A program made the translations under genes and the position numbers. A DNA stretch of 64,000 nucleotides from Jingyaoa shaoxingensis. Lineage in GTDB: Bacteria; Bacillota; Clostridia; Lachnospirales; Lachnospiraceae. The stretch is taken from contig NZ_JACRSZ010000012.1 of the NCBI RefSeq assembly GCF_014385005.1, positions 1-64,000 on the forward strand, written 5' to 3'. The notes beneath the pieces were generated by a model. It searched no databases. It saw only the letters and a program-made list of their open reading frames with translations, and had not been told where the DNA came from. Shown one piece after another: positions 34,201 through 42,780 of this stretch; position 1 is the stretch's first letter, and the number at the start of each line of letters is the position of its first letter.

Positions 34201-34497
34201 TTACTCAATTGTTAAAATATCTGAAAATCCAGTAACTTCAAATACTTCGGCAATAATTTCATTTACATTTTTTACAACCATACTTCCTTGTTTATTCATG
34301 ATCTTCTGAGCAGCAAGTAAAATACGAAGACCTGCTGAGGATATATATTCTAATTTTTCAAAATTAAAAATCAGTTCTGTAAGACCATCGATTGATTGCT
34401 TCAATTCTGTTTCCAACATCGGAGAAGTTGTGGTATCCAGTCTTCCTTCCAACAGAATTTCTAATTTTGTTCCTTCTGATTTTTTATTAATGATCAT
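34201..34497 (-). CDS. STAS-domain anti-anti-sigma factor (RsbV/SpoIIAA-like)
   Basis: A 98-residue single STAS domain. The switch segment EYISSAGLRILL carries the phosphoacceptor serine position (Ser53/Ser54). Such proteins are phosphorylated by an RsbW-type kinase and reactivated by a PP2C phosphatase, and both genes are in the same run. ATG 34497 follows GGAGG. First gene of the cluster, with a candidate promoter at 34568-34595. Confidence 0.93.
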   Translation of the reverse strand: MIINKKSEGTKLEILLEGRLDTTTSPMLETELKQSIDGLTELIFNFEKLEYISSAGLRILLAAQKIMNKQGSMVVKNVNEIIAEVFEVTGFSDILTIE

Positions 34498-34567
34498 TGT
34501 GATTCCTCCATTCGTTTAATTTCACACATTTTTAGAAAGATCTATAAAAAAATGCTATTTCTAAATA

Positions 34568-34595
34568 AGTATACGTTTTTAGTTGTTTAAAACAA
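34568..34595 (-). promoter_or_regulatory. Candidate promoter of the partner-switching cluster
   Basis: Minus strand -35 TTGTTT (34590-34595), 16-nt spacer, -10 TATACT (34568-34573). Moderately good hexamers; transcription would start about 65 nt before the STAS ATG. Confidence 0.55.
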
Positions 34596-34607
34596 TATAT
34601 TTGGCAC

Positions 34608-34650
34608 CAATGACCTCTTTTTGGCACGAAATGTCAAAAAGAGGTCATTG
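34608..34650. repeat. 43-nt near-perfect palindrome upstream of the STAS promoter
   Basis: Arms 34608-34626 and 34632-34650 pair over 19 bp with a single G-U/G-A difference and a 5-nt loop. CAATGACCTCTTTTT is the perfect outer part. No T-run follows on either strand, so it is not an ordinary terminator. It lies 13 nt upstream of the -35 element, a position suited to an activator or repressor site; it might also be a small mobile palindrome. Confidence 0.7.
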
Positions 34651-34660
34651 AAAATTCAAA

Positions 34661-34702
34661 AACAGGCGGCGATTCCATAATCAAGTGAAATCACCGCCTG
34701 TT
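34661..34702 (-). terminator. Terminator after the duplicated-domain exported protein gene
   Basis: Arms AACAGGCGG (from 34661) and CCGCCTGTT (to 34702), extended by GATT/AATC, with T-runs on both strands (TTTTTTT plus, TTTTTG minus). Confidence 0.85.
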
Positions 34703-34751
34703 TTTTTACTTATTCAAAATATTCTTTACTTAAATGATCAATTGTTCCTGT

Positions 34752-35552
34752 TTATTCTGCTTTTTCAAAATATACGATAGAATTTGGTTCTGGTTCAGCG
34801 CCTTCTTCTTCTGAATCAATATAATCAATATTCTTCAGAAGCCCAGTATCCTGCAGATTCAGGGACAGATTATCCGGACTCAGGAAGAGACCGAAATGAC
34901 TTTCGCTGTCATCGATGAGTTCCAGTTTCAATGTCTGATCCTCCAGTGTACCTTTCAGCTCTGTCTTTGTCGGTTCTGAATCGTTAAACTGATCCTTTAA
35001 TTCCAGAGATGCTGTACCGTCTTCTTTCACAACTAATGTAGCTTCTATTCCCCAGGTGTCAGAAGACATTACCATCTCATCCATCTCAACAGCAATGATT
35101 TTCCAGGTGCCTGCAAAGTCGCTTAGTTCCACTTCGTCTGTCACCGGATTACCGATGATCGATGCCCAGTCGGTTGCTTCCGGTTTTTCTCTGCTGAAAG
35201 TCATGATCGTACTGTCGATATCACCAATTAACATTCCTTCTTCATCGATTGCCATTTTAACATCCGAAGCTGTATCCGAATGCATAATGATCTCTTCTCC
35301 TGCCAGTTCCCAGGTTCCCTGTTCCGGATCTTCACCGGACATAGTCATTTCCCAGGCATCATCGTCTCCAAATTCCAATGTGGCTTCCAGGCCCATATCA
35401 GCCGGACTCATAGTCATTCCTTCGATCTCCATTGTTGTAATATACCAGAGACCGGATACATCTTCTTTGGTCAGATCCTCAGCCAATACTCCTGTTGCCA
35501 TCATAGCAGCCATCATTCCTGTTACCGCAAAAACTCCCATTTTCTTTGTCAT
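34752..35552 (-). CDS. Exported protein with two tandem lipocalin-like beta domains
   Basis: A 266-residue protein from ATG 35552 (AAAGGAG upstream; a longer frame to 35627 has no start signal). Signal peptide about 1-24 with cleavage after VLA. The mature part consists of two related halves: VSGLWYITTMEIEGMTMSPA with ATLEFGDDDAWEMT, and FAGTWKIIAVEMDEMVMSSD with ATLVVKEDGTASLEL. Each starts with the GxW motif typical of lipocalin-like or avidin-like barrels. This indicates an internal duplication. Function unknown; an extracellular ligand-binding role is a guess. It lies downstream of the leucine-rich-repeat gene. Confidence 0.75.
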   Translation of the reverse strand: MTKKMGVFAVTGMMAAMMATGVLAEDLTKEDVSGLWYITTMEIEGMTMSPADMGLEATLEFGDDDAWEMTMSGEDPEQGTWELAGEEIIMHSDTASDVKMAIDEEGMLIGDIDSTIMTFSREKPEATDWASIIGNPVTDEVELSDFAGTWKIIAVEMDEMVMSSDTWGIEATLVVKEDGTASLELKDQFNDSEPTKTELKGTLEDQTLKLELIDDSESHFGLFLSPDNLSLNLQDTGLLKNIDYIDSEEEGAEPEPNSIVYFEKAE

Positions 35553-35595
35553 GTGTACACATCTCCTTTCTGATAAAATATATTTTTTTATTTTC

Positions 35596-35626
35596 TGCTG
35601 CCAGAGATCTCTTTTATCTGGCAGCA
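35596..35626. repeat. Intercistronic hairpin
   Basis: Ten-bp perfect arms TGCTGCCAGA (35596-35605) and TCTGGCAGCA (35617-35626) between the leucine-rich-repeat gene and the exported beta-domain gene. No T-run follows on the minus strand, so it more likely stabilises or processes mRNA than terminates. Confidence 0.6.
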
Positions 35627-35662
35627 AGTATTACCGTTTTATGAATGATCCGTCATATTCCG

Positions 35663-38581
35663 TCAGGAAAGTCCATAGGCACTGAGTATCTCTGCGATAT
35701 CCGGCATTGGATTTTCCGGCATCTGACAGGTACCTCTCTTTACCTGGGACGCATCTGTAATAATCGCAGATCCCTGGAACTTCTGTGCCAGAAGCTGCAT
35801 CTGTTCATCTGTAGTATCTTCCGGTACCAGAATGGTAACACTGCTGTTCTCTAAGTTTACCCAGTCTGTTTCCAATACATTTGGATCTATCCCTTCCAGA
35901 CAGATGGTTTCGATTCCTGACAGCATTCCAAATGCTGTCAGATTCAAACGCTCCACTCCACTGCGAATATGAATTTCTTTCAATGACTCAGATCCGATAA
36001 AAGCACTGTAATCAATATCCTTTGCATTCACACAAATCTGTTCCAGACCAGTTACTCCGAAACACTGCATTCCGATACGGTCCACCTGATTCTTGCACCA
36101 TACTGTCTTCAGGTTCTTACAGTAATTAAACAGATAATTATCCATCTGGCGAACACCATTTACAAAGATCACTGTTTTCAGTCCCTGTAATTCCTGGAAT
36201 ACACCGTTATTGGTATTTTCCAACGGTGCATAGCAGATGACGGTTTCCAGATCGTGGCAGTCCATAAAAGCACTATCTTCTATGGATTTCAGTGTTTCCG
36301 GCAGGATCAGACAGCGCATTGGAATCCAGTCGCCTTCCTCCTGATTGGTTGCCATCTCTGAAGTGAGATAATCTCTGGCACATTCAAAGGCATTGTAGGA
36401 TATATTTTCTACAGGAATTCCATCGATTGTGCGCGGTATAATCACATCCACTGCTGTTCCGGTGTATGCTGTAATTGTTCTGGTATCCGGATCAAATTCA
36501 AAGTTGTCTTCTGCCAATGGTTCATATGGCATTTTTATTAACGACGATTCTTCTCCGACCCTGTGCAGCGTGTCATACCATGGATAATCTAATACTGCAG
36601 CCCATTCTGCCACCTGCTCATCCGTTGCATCGGCACTGACCCTGATACACTCCGGACTGACACCTTCCAGTGATTCTCCGTTAACCGGAATATTTGTTGG
36701 TATAATAAATTCATTCAGTGAAGTTCCTGCAAATGCTCTTGCACCAATAGCCGTCACGCTGTCTCCCATATGCAGCGTCGTAAGTCCTGATCCTTCAAAA
36801 AGCCGTGCCGGAATGCTTCCTGTCATCACAGTAGCTTCTGTAAGATTTTCACATCCAGCAAAAGCTCCTTCCGGAAGCAATCCTACATCGCATAAAATAT
36901 TCACCTGCGTCAGGCCGCTGCATCCTGCAAAAGCATTTTCTCCAATCTCTGTCACAGATGCCGGAATCGTGATCTCCTTCAACTCTGTACAGTCTCGGAA
37001 AGCTTCTGCACCAATGGTAGTCACAGAATCAAACAGATCCACATGCTCCACAATACTTTCTGCAAATGCCTCTTTTCCAATATAAGTAAACAGGTCATTA
37101 TGATTGACTGCAAAGTAGGTAATCGTTTGGTCGCCTTTCAACGCACCGTCTGCAATTCCTGTAATTTTCCATTCCTTCTCATCGTCTGAATAAGTACCGT
37201 AGCTGCGTACCTTTGGCAGATCTTCCTCATATCCACTGATATATAGTGTATTCGGATCATCTGGATTTTCTACTGTGGAAAAATGCGCAGCCACCGTTTC
37301 TGTGTTCTGATTTCTCCATACCCGGCATTCCAGCCCCTGCGCATCCACAATCTCCTGTACATCCAGCATTTGCTGTTTGGTACAGTATTCATTCAGGTCA
37401 ATATCTCTCAGATTGCTGCATTCTGCAAAGGCAGTATCTGCAATCTCCGGAAGAGTCTTACCATCCATATAAACATATGTCAGACTGGCATTCTTAAAGC
37501 ATTCTTCATCCAGCTTCTCCAGTGTAGATGGAAGAAATACATTCGATGTCCATACCATCGAAGCAAATGCAGACGGACCAATTTCTTTTACTCCTTCCGG
37601 AATGATCAGATCCTGCGTCGGAGCTGTATAAATGAAAGCTCCTTCTCCAATGTATTCCAGACCTTCCGGTAAATTCAGATCATCTCCGCCATAACCTCTA
37701 AATGCATAGTCGCCAATCCTCTTTAAGGTAGATGGGAACTCCACATAATACAAAGTCTGTACATCTGTGAAGGCTTCGTCTTCTATTTCTTCCAGGCCTT
37801 CCGGAAGTGTCAGATACGACAGAATATCATGAAAAGCAAATGCTCTTTTTCCAATTGACTTTACCGGCACTCCGTCAATCGTTTCCGGAATCGTCAGTCT
37901 TGCATTTGTTCCCTCATAACCGGTAATCGTTCCTGTTTCCGGGTCGAAGATCAGATTTTCTGTATCCAGGTATTCGTCAGGGGTGTGCAGCACAGCCGGC
38001 TTTCCACTTGGCTGAATCTCCAGCAGCAGATCGTTCTCTTCAAACACCTTCTTATATGCTTCCAGCTGATCATTCGGTACATAAACTACCACATCATCCG
38101 GAAGTGCACGCAAGGCTTGTGAGTAGAATATAGGACAGGCTCCTTCAAATACAATCTTTTGCATATTAAAGCAGAAACCGAGCGCATCTCCTCTCATATA
38201 ACAGACAGATGCCGGTATGGTGATTTCTGTCATCGCATGGTTACTGCCAAGACACCCACGCCCAATACTGATCAGATTCTCGGATAGCGTAATCTGTGTC
38301 AGATTCTCACAGAAGCTTAAAGCACCGTTTCGAAGTACTGTCACACTGTCCGGCAGAACCACAGAGGTAAGCGTATCTGAACTTCCCAGACAACTCATAT
38401 ACAGTACTTTGACGGGTACTCCATCCAGTGTATCCGGAACCACTACATTTGTGTCTGTACCCATATATTCCCGCAATGTATACGCTTCGCTGTCAAAGTT
38501 CCAGATGGTTTCTTCTGCCGATACACACACTCCTGACAGCAATATCAGTATCATAAACAACCAGCATGTTTTTTTCATCAT
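35663..38581 (-). CDS. BspA-like leucine-rich-repeat (LRR_5) exported protein
   Basis: About 972 residues, start ATG 38581 or 38578 (GGGAGG upstream). Signal peptide about 1-22 (ILLSGVCVSAEE). The mature protein is built of three modules. Each opens with a short beta segment of the form FD...Y.GT....IP.T.DGVPV (about residues 30, 217 and 700) and continues with LRR_5 repeats of the Treponema/BspA type (for example ITIPASVTEIGENAFAGCSG). There is no LPxTG sorting signal or transmembrane end, so it is secreted or held by other means. BspA-like proteins often mediate adhesion; binding partner unknown. Confidence 0.88.
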   Translation of the reverse strand: MMKKTCWLFMILILLSGVCVSAEETIWNFDSEAYTLREYMGTDTNVVVPDTLDGVPVKVLYMSCLGSSDTLTSVVLPDSVTVLRNGALSFCENLTQITLSENLISIGRGCLGSNHAMTEITIPASVCYMRGDALGFCFNMQKIVFEGACPIFYSQALRALPDDVVVYVPNDQLEAYKKVFEENDLLLEIQPSGKPAVLHTPDEYLDTENLIFDPETGTITGYEGTNARLTIPETIDGVPVKSIGKRAFAFHDILSYLTLPEGLEEIEDEAFTDVQTLYYVEFPSTLKRIGDYAFRGYGGDDLNLPEGLEYIGEGAFIYTAPTQDLIIPEGVKEIGPSAFASMVWTSNVFLPSTLEKLDEECFKNASLTYVYMDGKTLPEIADTAFAECSNLRDIDLNEYCTKQQMLDVQEIVDAQGLECRVWRNQNTETVAAHFSTVENPDDPNTLYISGYEEDLPKVRSYGTYSDDEKEWKITGIADGALKGDQTITYFAVNHNDLFTYIGKEAFAESIVEHVDLFDSVTTIGAEAFRDCTELKEITIPASVTEIGENAFAGCSGLTQVNILCDVGLLPEGAFAGCENLTEATVMTGSIPARLFEGSGLTTLHMGDSVTAIGARAFAGTSLNEFIIPTNIPVNGESLEGVSPECIRVSADATDEQVAEWAAVLDYPWYDTLHRVGEESSLIKMPYEPLAEDNFEFDPDTRTITAYTGTAVDVIIPRTIDGIPVENISYNAFECARDYLTSEMATNQEEGDWIPMRCLILPETLKSIEDSAFMDCHDLETVICYAPLENTNNGVFQELQGLKTVIFVNGVRQMDNYLFNYCKNLKTVWCKNQVDRIGMQCFGVTGLEQICVNAKDIDYSAFIGSESLKEIHIRSGVERLNLTAFGMLSGIETICLEGIDPNVLETDWVNLENSSVTILVPEDTTDEQMQLLAQKFQGSAIITDASQVKRGTCQMPENPMPDIAEILSAYGLS

Positions 38582-38648
38582 ACGCACCCTCCCTTCTTCA
38601 TTAAAATTCCCTGCTTTTTATTTAGCGGAAAGAGAACTCTCCCATCTG

Positions 38649-39161
38649 TTAAATCTTCTGTCCGCAAAACTCACAGGTACTTACACGACCTTTTACCGTT
38701 CTGTTTTTTGCTCCACAGTATGGACAAATACGATCCTGATAGATCTGTTCTTCTACCTGTTTGTTCGGCGCCATAATCTCTATACATTTTTTCTCCATAT
38801 CTATCTTCAGGTTCTGCAGATATCCCTTCTGAACCAGATATTTTATCTGAGCAGGTACATTACGTCCGAGTTCCGTCTCCAGTTTCTGAAAACTGACCTC
38901 CTCTTCTTCATAATAAGATAACCATCCTGCGATCTTCTGTGTTCTCCTATAGCGTACGAAATTACGAATTGTACGAAGAATCGGCCACAGAAAAAGTCCC
39001 ATAAGCACAAGTCCTGCTATGATACCGGACAGTTCCTCTCCAGTGCAGATATCTTTTTTCACAACCTTAACAGATGCATATACGCAAAGCACACAGAAAA
39101 TGCTGATCATATAGGATGATAGTTTCACTTTTTTTGCATTGTTTCCAAGATATGGATTCAT
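38649..39161 (-). CDS. Small membrane protein with C-terminal zinc ribbon
   Basis: A 170-residue protein with two membrane helices (about 16-32 and 45-65), a charged cytoplasmic region (about 75-140, including a winged-helix-like VPAQIKYLVQKGYLQNLKI) and a zinc ribbon CPYCGAKN...CEFCGQKI. It follows the TPM-domain gene by 25 nt and closes the YdjGH-like cluster. No family name recognised. Confidence 0.72.
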   Translation of the reverse strand: MNPYLGNNAKKVKLSSYMISIFCVLCVYASVKVVKKDICTGEELSGIIAGLVLMGLFLWPILRTIRNFVRYRRTQKIAGWLSYYEEEEVSFQKLETELGRNVPAQIKYLVQKGYLQNLKIDMEKKCIEIMAPNKQVEEQIYQDRICPYCGAKNRTVKGRVSTCEFCGQKI

Positions 39162-39186
39162 TTTTTATACTTTCTCCTCAGTTACA

Positions 39187-40053
39187 TTAAAATTTTCCAC
39201 TGGATCCTCCGTGAGTTTCCCCGGACGAGCTGGTGTGAGTACTGCTTCCGCCACCGGAACCAGAAGAACTGCTATCCGAACTTGAGATATCTCTGGATGA
39301 AACTACACGGTTGAGCAGAATTTCTCTGCCGGTTCTGACTTTCAGACTTCCCTGTACAATATAATCTCTTGCACTTACTTTTTTTCTTACTGTCTTCAGA
39401 CTCTTCTTCTTGCCCTGTGCCCTGAAAAAAGCAATGATACAGCCAATGACAATGTCTATTGGGAGCCAGACAAAAGCCACGGAACCTTTGGGAAGATTGT
39501 CTGCATCATAGGGTTCTCCTTCTTTCGCCTGAGTCAGAAACTGATCACATAATTCTGCATATTTCTGAAAGCCCTGTGCATACTCTCCATCACTAATATA
39601 GGATAAAAAATGATCCGTCATATAGTTCTGTCCTGCATCGGTAAAGGCTGTAATTGCGAAACCGTGGGTACTAATTGCCCAATCGCGGTCTTCCATTGAC
39701 AGAAGCAAAAGAATTCCGTCTCCGTCCTGACCCAGTCCATAACCGTTAAAATCAAAATAATCATCTGCATAGCTTTCAGCTGTTTTGCCATCCAGAGATG
39801 CCACTGTTACGACAATAACATCACAACTCTGCCGTTCACTGATTTCATCCAGCTGCGCCAACAGACTGTCTGCTTCATCTTCACTTAAAAGACCAGCCTC
39901 ATCTTTCAGACGTTCATAGGACGATACTTCTTTCTGAGGTGTTGACTGTGTGTCCGAAAACATGGCATTTACACCTACAAATCTTCCGGATATTATCGTC
40001 AACATCAGTGCCATCGACAATAAGAGCTTTATTTTTGAAATAGTTTTCTTCAT
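39187..40053 (-). CDS. TPM-domain membrane protein, YdjH-like
   Basis: A 288-residue protein with an N-terminal signal/anchor (residues 8-30), a TPM domain (about 45-180: DEAGLLSEDEADSLLAQLD, DGILLLLSMEDRDWAISTHG), one further membrane helix (about 200-218) and a Ser/Gly-rich tail ending GGSSGKF. The order and tail match Bacillus YdjH, a membrane partner in the ydjFGHI envelope-stress operon. It starts 12 nt after the YdjG-like gene. Biochemical role of TPM domains is uncertain. Confidence 0.82.
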   Translation of the reverse strand: MKKTISKIKLLLSMALMLTIISGRFVGVNAMFSDTQSTPQKEVSSYERLKDEAGLLSEDEADSLLAQLDEISERQSCDVIVVTVASLDGKTAESYADDYFDFNGYGLGQDGDGILLLLSMEDRDWAISTHGFAITAFTDAGQNYMTDHFLSYISDGEYAQGFQKYAELCDQFLTQAKEGEPYDADNLPKGSVAFVWLPIDIVIGCIIAFFRAQGKKKSLKTVRKKVSARDYIVQGSLKVRTGREILLNRVVSSRDISSSDSSSSGSGGGSSTHTSSSGETHGGSSGKF

Positions 40054-40065
40054 CTGTCTGCCCTC

Positions 40066-41157
40066 CTATACCATATATATAATCATCCACATGAGTGCAT
40101 ACAGTACAGCTCCGATTGCAACGCCTCTGGTTGCCACATATTTCCAGAATGCGCCTCTGTCAAAGGGCAAGTCTCCTACCATTTTTCCAGTCTGCCCATT
40201 CATGGCAAAAATATATTGATTTTTCTGCCATGTTGTATTTAGAATCCATACCGGATACAGCACATACCAGTATCTGGCATCTACAATATGTACATCACTG
40301 GATTTGGTTTCTACAGAATCATATTTTGAAATTCCAGGTTTTAACGCTTCTTCTGCACTTCGTTTGATTCTTTCTTCTGCTCGTTTTCGCCCTTCTGTCA
40401 TCTCGACATCGTATCGGTCGGCCATATATCCAGACAAATAAACCGCCTTAAATGGAACGGCATCCTGAAACTGATAAGGTTCAATAGACTCCATCAGTTT
40501 ATCATCCATTTTTCTGGAACAGTCTACCGGAAGGTGCTCGAACGACAGAGATCCACTTCTTCCCAAATCATAAGTTGTTCTTTCGGTATATTCTGTATCA
40601 CCAGATGTCCAGACTTTCACTTTTTCTGCTTCATAGTTCACATCTGCATGAACTTTCGTATCAAACAGCCAGAACGGTACATACACACCTTTGATTTCAT
40701 CGATATGATTCTCTTTTGCAAAAATTCCAGGCAAGAATTTTTTCTTTGTAAGATGTTTTTTATAGGCTGCTTTTGCCGCTTTTTTGTCCAGTTTAAACGG
40801 TATGATATAATCCGGTTTCAGGTCACCTGAAAATGTACCTTTAATAACTACCTGGTTTCCACAGTATGGGCAGGCAGTTGCACCTGTCGTTTTATCTGCG
40901 ACAATCTCTCCACCACAGGACTGGCAGGAATAGACAGCCATATTTGCTGTTTCTTCACGAGTCCAGGAAGAATCGCCTCCCATAGCTTCCCAGCAGGTAT
41001 CCCCCTGCTGCATACCGGCCTGTTCTTCCTGAACATCCTCCCATTCTTCTATTCCTACTTCCGTAGCACAAAATGGACATTTTAATTTCTGTGTTTTACT
41101 GTCAAACTCCATTGAACCACCGCAGGATGGACATTTATATTCCATTGTATCTGCCAT
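40066..41157 (-). CDS. Zinc-ribbon membrane protein, YdjG-like
   Basis: A 363-residue protein with two TFIIB-type zinc ribbons (CPSCGG...CPFC near residue 10-31 and CQSCGG...CPYCGN near 80-101), a long soluble part (LKPDYIIPFKLDKKAAK, GVYVPFWLFD) and one C-terminal membrane helix (about 340-360). This matches Bacillus YdjG, often mis-named a PriA-like protein because of its ribbons. With YdjH it recruits SPFH and PspA proteins to stressed membranes in Bacillus; those two genes are not seen here. Confidence 0.82.
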   Translation of the reverse strand: MADTMEYKCPSCGGSMEFDSKTQKLKCPFCATEVGIEEWEDVQEEQAGMQQGDTCWEAMGGDSSWTREETANMAVYSCQSCGGEIVADKTTGATACPYCGNQVVIKGTFSGDLKPDYIIPFKLDKKAAKAAYKKHLTKKKFLPGIFAKENHIDEIKGVYVPFWLFDTKVHADVNYEAEKVKVWTSGDTEYTERTTYDLGRSGSLSFEHLPVDCSRKMDDKLMESIEPYQFQDAVPFKAVYLSGYMADRYDVEMTEGRKRAEERIKRSAEEALKPGISKYDSVETKSSDVHIVDARYWYVLYPVWILNTTWQKNQYIFAMNGQTGKMVGDLPFDRGAFWKYVATRGVAIGAVLYALMWMIIYMV

Positions 41158-41204
41158 ATTTCATCACCTCATCCTTTTGATTCTATCTGTTAATTTCTGA
41201 TACA

Positions 41205-42059
41205 TTACAAAACCTGATCATTCCAGTCGATTGGATCTCCGCAGAATGGGCAGAACTTCGGAATATTGATCATATCTGTTGGTGTCCATCCACATTTATC
41301 ACATTTGATTCTTGCAGCTGGCTGAGTATCTATCTGAGGTTGACAACCTGGCTGCCCCATCTGCTGGTACATCGGTTGTTGTCCAACCTGTTGCTGGTAT
41401 GTCTGCTGACCAATGTCATCCATCTGTCTTCCGGCCATTCCCATATTTCCAGGCTGCTGACATTGTGTCAGTGCGGCTACAATCTGATTTCCCAGATTTT
41501 CTGTGTCGAGAATTCGTCCTCTGTCATGTTCCGGGATGGAAAATGTATTCAGGGACATTCTCATTTCATTGAACCATGGAGCGCGAACACCGATTTCTAT
41601 TTTATAGTCATAAGAATAGCTGTATCTTGGTGGATCATAACTCTGTTCATTTCCTTCTTTATCTTCATAAAATTCCTCTGTACGATCCTGTTCCACATCC
41701 AGACGGCAGCTTGTGATCTGAGACAGTTCCAGAATATCCGGATTATTTTCTACATTGATCCGGGATGCAATGGTAAACCATCCGTGTTGATCATCAATAA
41801 ATACATGTGCATTGCTGCCTTTAAAATCTCTTGTGATCTGGAACATCTGTACTTTTTTCTTATTGTCTTCCCGATAAGCTAACTGCTGACGAATTTCTTC
41901 TACTGTACTGTGTCTGCGATCGGAAAACCATGGTGAAAGTTCTTTGGCACAATTTTTACACAGATTTCCATCATCCAGTTTCCTGTTCCCCAGCATTCCA
42001 ATTTCGCCGCCACAAATATCACATACCTTTTTTTCAAATAATTTACCTAAAAAACCCAT
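41205..42059 (-). CDS. DUF4428 zinc-finger protein with C-terminal zinc ribbon
   Basis: A 284-residue cytoplasmic protein. The N-terminal zinc finger CDICGGEIG...CKNCAKEL is of the DUF4428 type. The middle region is a beta-rich domain ([26 protein letters not shown]), followed by a Gln/Met/Gly-rich linker (about 205-250) and a last zinc ribbon CDKCGWTP...CPFCGDPI. The linker and final ribbon resemble the tail of SPFH-type YdjI proteins, so it could take that place in the local YdjGH-like cluster; this is inference. 47 nt upstream of the ydjG-like gene. Confidence 0.75.
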   Translation of the reverse strand: MGFLGKLFEKKVCDICGGEIGMLGNRKLDDGNLCKNCAKELSPWFSDRRHSTVEEIRQQLAYREDNKKKVQMFQITRDFKGSNAHVFIDDQHGWFTIASRINVENNPDILELSQITSCRLDVEQDRTEEFYEDKEGNEQSYDPPRYSYSYDYKIEIGVRAPWFNEMRMSLNTFSIPEHDRGRILDTENLGNQIVAALTQCQQPGNMGMAGRQMDDIGQQTYQQQVGQQPMYQQMGQPGCQPQIDTQPAARIKCDKCGWTPTDMINIPKFCPFCGDPIDWNDQVL

Positions 42060-42150
42060 ACATTACACCTCCCTGGACTTTTTCTTTATTATAAAAAAAA
42101 TTGATAAAAGTTCCCATCCTAATATTAGTATACACAACTATGAATATTCT

Positions 42151-42780
42151 TTAATAACCTTTGATAACCAAACCACTTTCTCTTGCGGCTACTGCAAGCT
42201 GAGTACGTGACTTAAATTGTGTTTTTTCCAACATTTGCTTTACATATTTCCGCACAGTCCAAATAGATAAATGCAAATTTGCCGCAATTTCCTCATCCGT
42301 ATCTCCACTGGTCAGCTCTCTTAAAATTTTCAGTTCCTGTTCTGTAAATTCTGTGCTGAGTGCCTCACCGATCTTCCGGTATGGAGTACTGTCAGGATAA
42401 ATATGCTCTCCGTTCATTGTGCGGTCAATCAAATCTAAAATCACTTCAGAAGAAGGTTCCTTATACCAGAAACTATCTACTCCTGCTGCTTTTGCACGGT
42501 TAATGAAATCGCATTCAGGTTGGCTGGTCACCATTAAAATTTTGATTCTTGGATGATTTTTCTTTATTTTTTCTGCAGCAATAAGCCCGCTTGCATGAAA
42601 TGCCGTACAGACATCCATAATAATCAAATCTACCTGTCTAGTCAGACAATACAATTCTGCCATAGATGCGCTTTCAATTGATCCTGCCAGTACATACCGT
42701 TCACTGTTTTTCAGATAAATTTCGAAAAGTGTTCTGGTCATAGGATCATCTTCTACAATCAGTACTTGAGTTGGTATCAT
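42151..42780 (-). CDS. LuxR/NarL-family response regulator
   Basis: A 209-residue regulator. Receiver domain 1-125 with the acidic pair in VEDDP, phospho-acceptor Asp in LIIMDVCT and conserved Lys in FWYKEP; C-terminal LuxR helix-turn-helix 140-205 (LTSGDTDEEIAANLHLSIWTVRKYV). It overlaps the histidine kinase gene by 35 nt, so the two form a cognate pair. Target genes unknown; the zinc-ribbon cluster directly downstream is one candidate. Confidence 0.93.
   Translation of the reverse strand: MIPTQVLIVEDDPMTRTLFEIYLKNSERYVLAGSIESASMAELYCLTRQVDLIIMDVCTAFHASGLIAAEKIKKNHPRIKILMVTSQPECDFINRAKAAGVDSFWYKEPSSEVILDLIDRTMNGEHIYPDSTPYRKIGEALSTEFTEQELKILRELTSGDTDEEIAANLHLSIWTVRKYVKQMLEKTQFKSRTQLAVAARESGLVIKGY

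Noticed and set aside
34601..34640. TGGCAC motifs suggesting a sigma-54 promoter
   Set aside because: Two TGGCAC copies occur, but neither is followed by the required GC at the -12 position, and they belong to the palindrome arms.
35056..35685. 209-codon plus-strand frame with signal-like hydrophobic content
   Set aside because: It mirrors the duplicated beta-domain gene; the minus-strand gene has signal peptide, binding site and terminator, this one has none.
38217..38921. 234-codon plus-strand open frame
   Set aside because: Antisense to the start of the leucine-rich-repeat gene and the zinc-ribbon gene, crossing both; composition and lack of start signals indicate a shadow.
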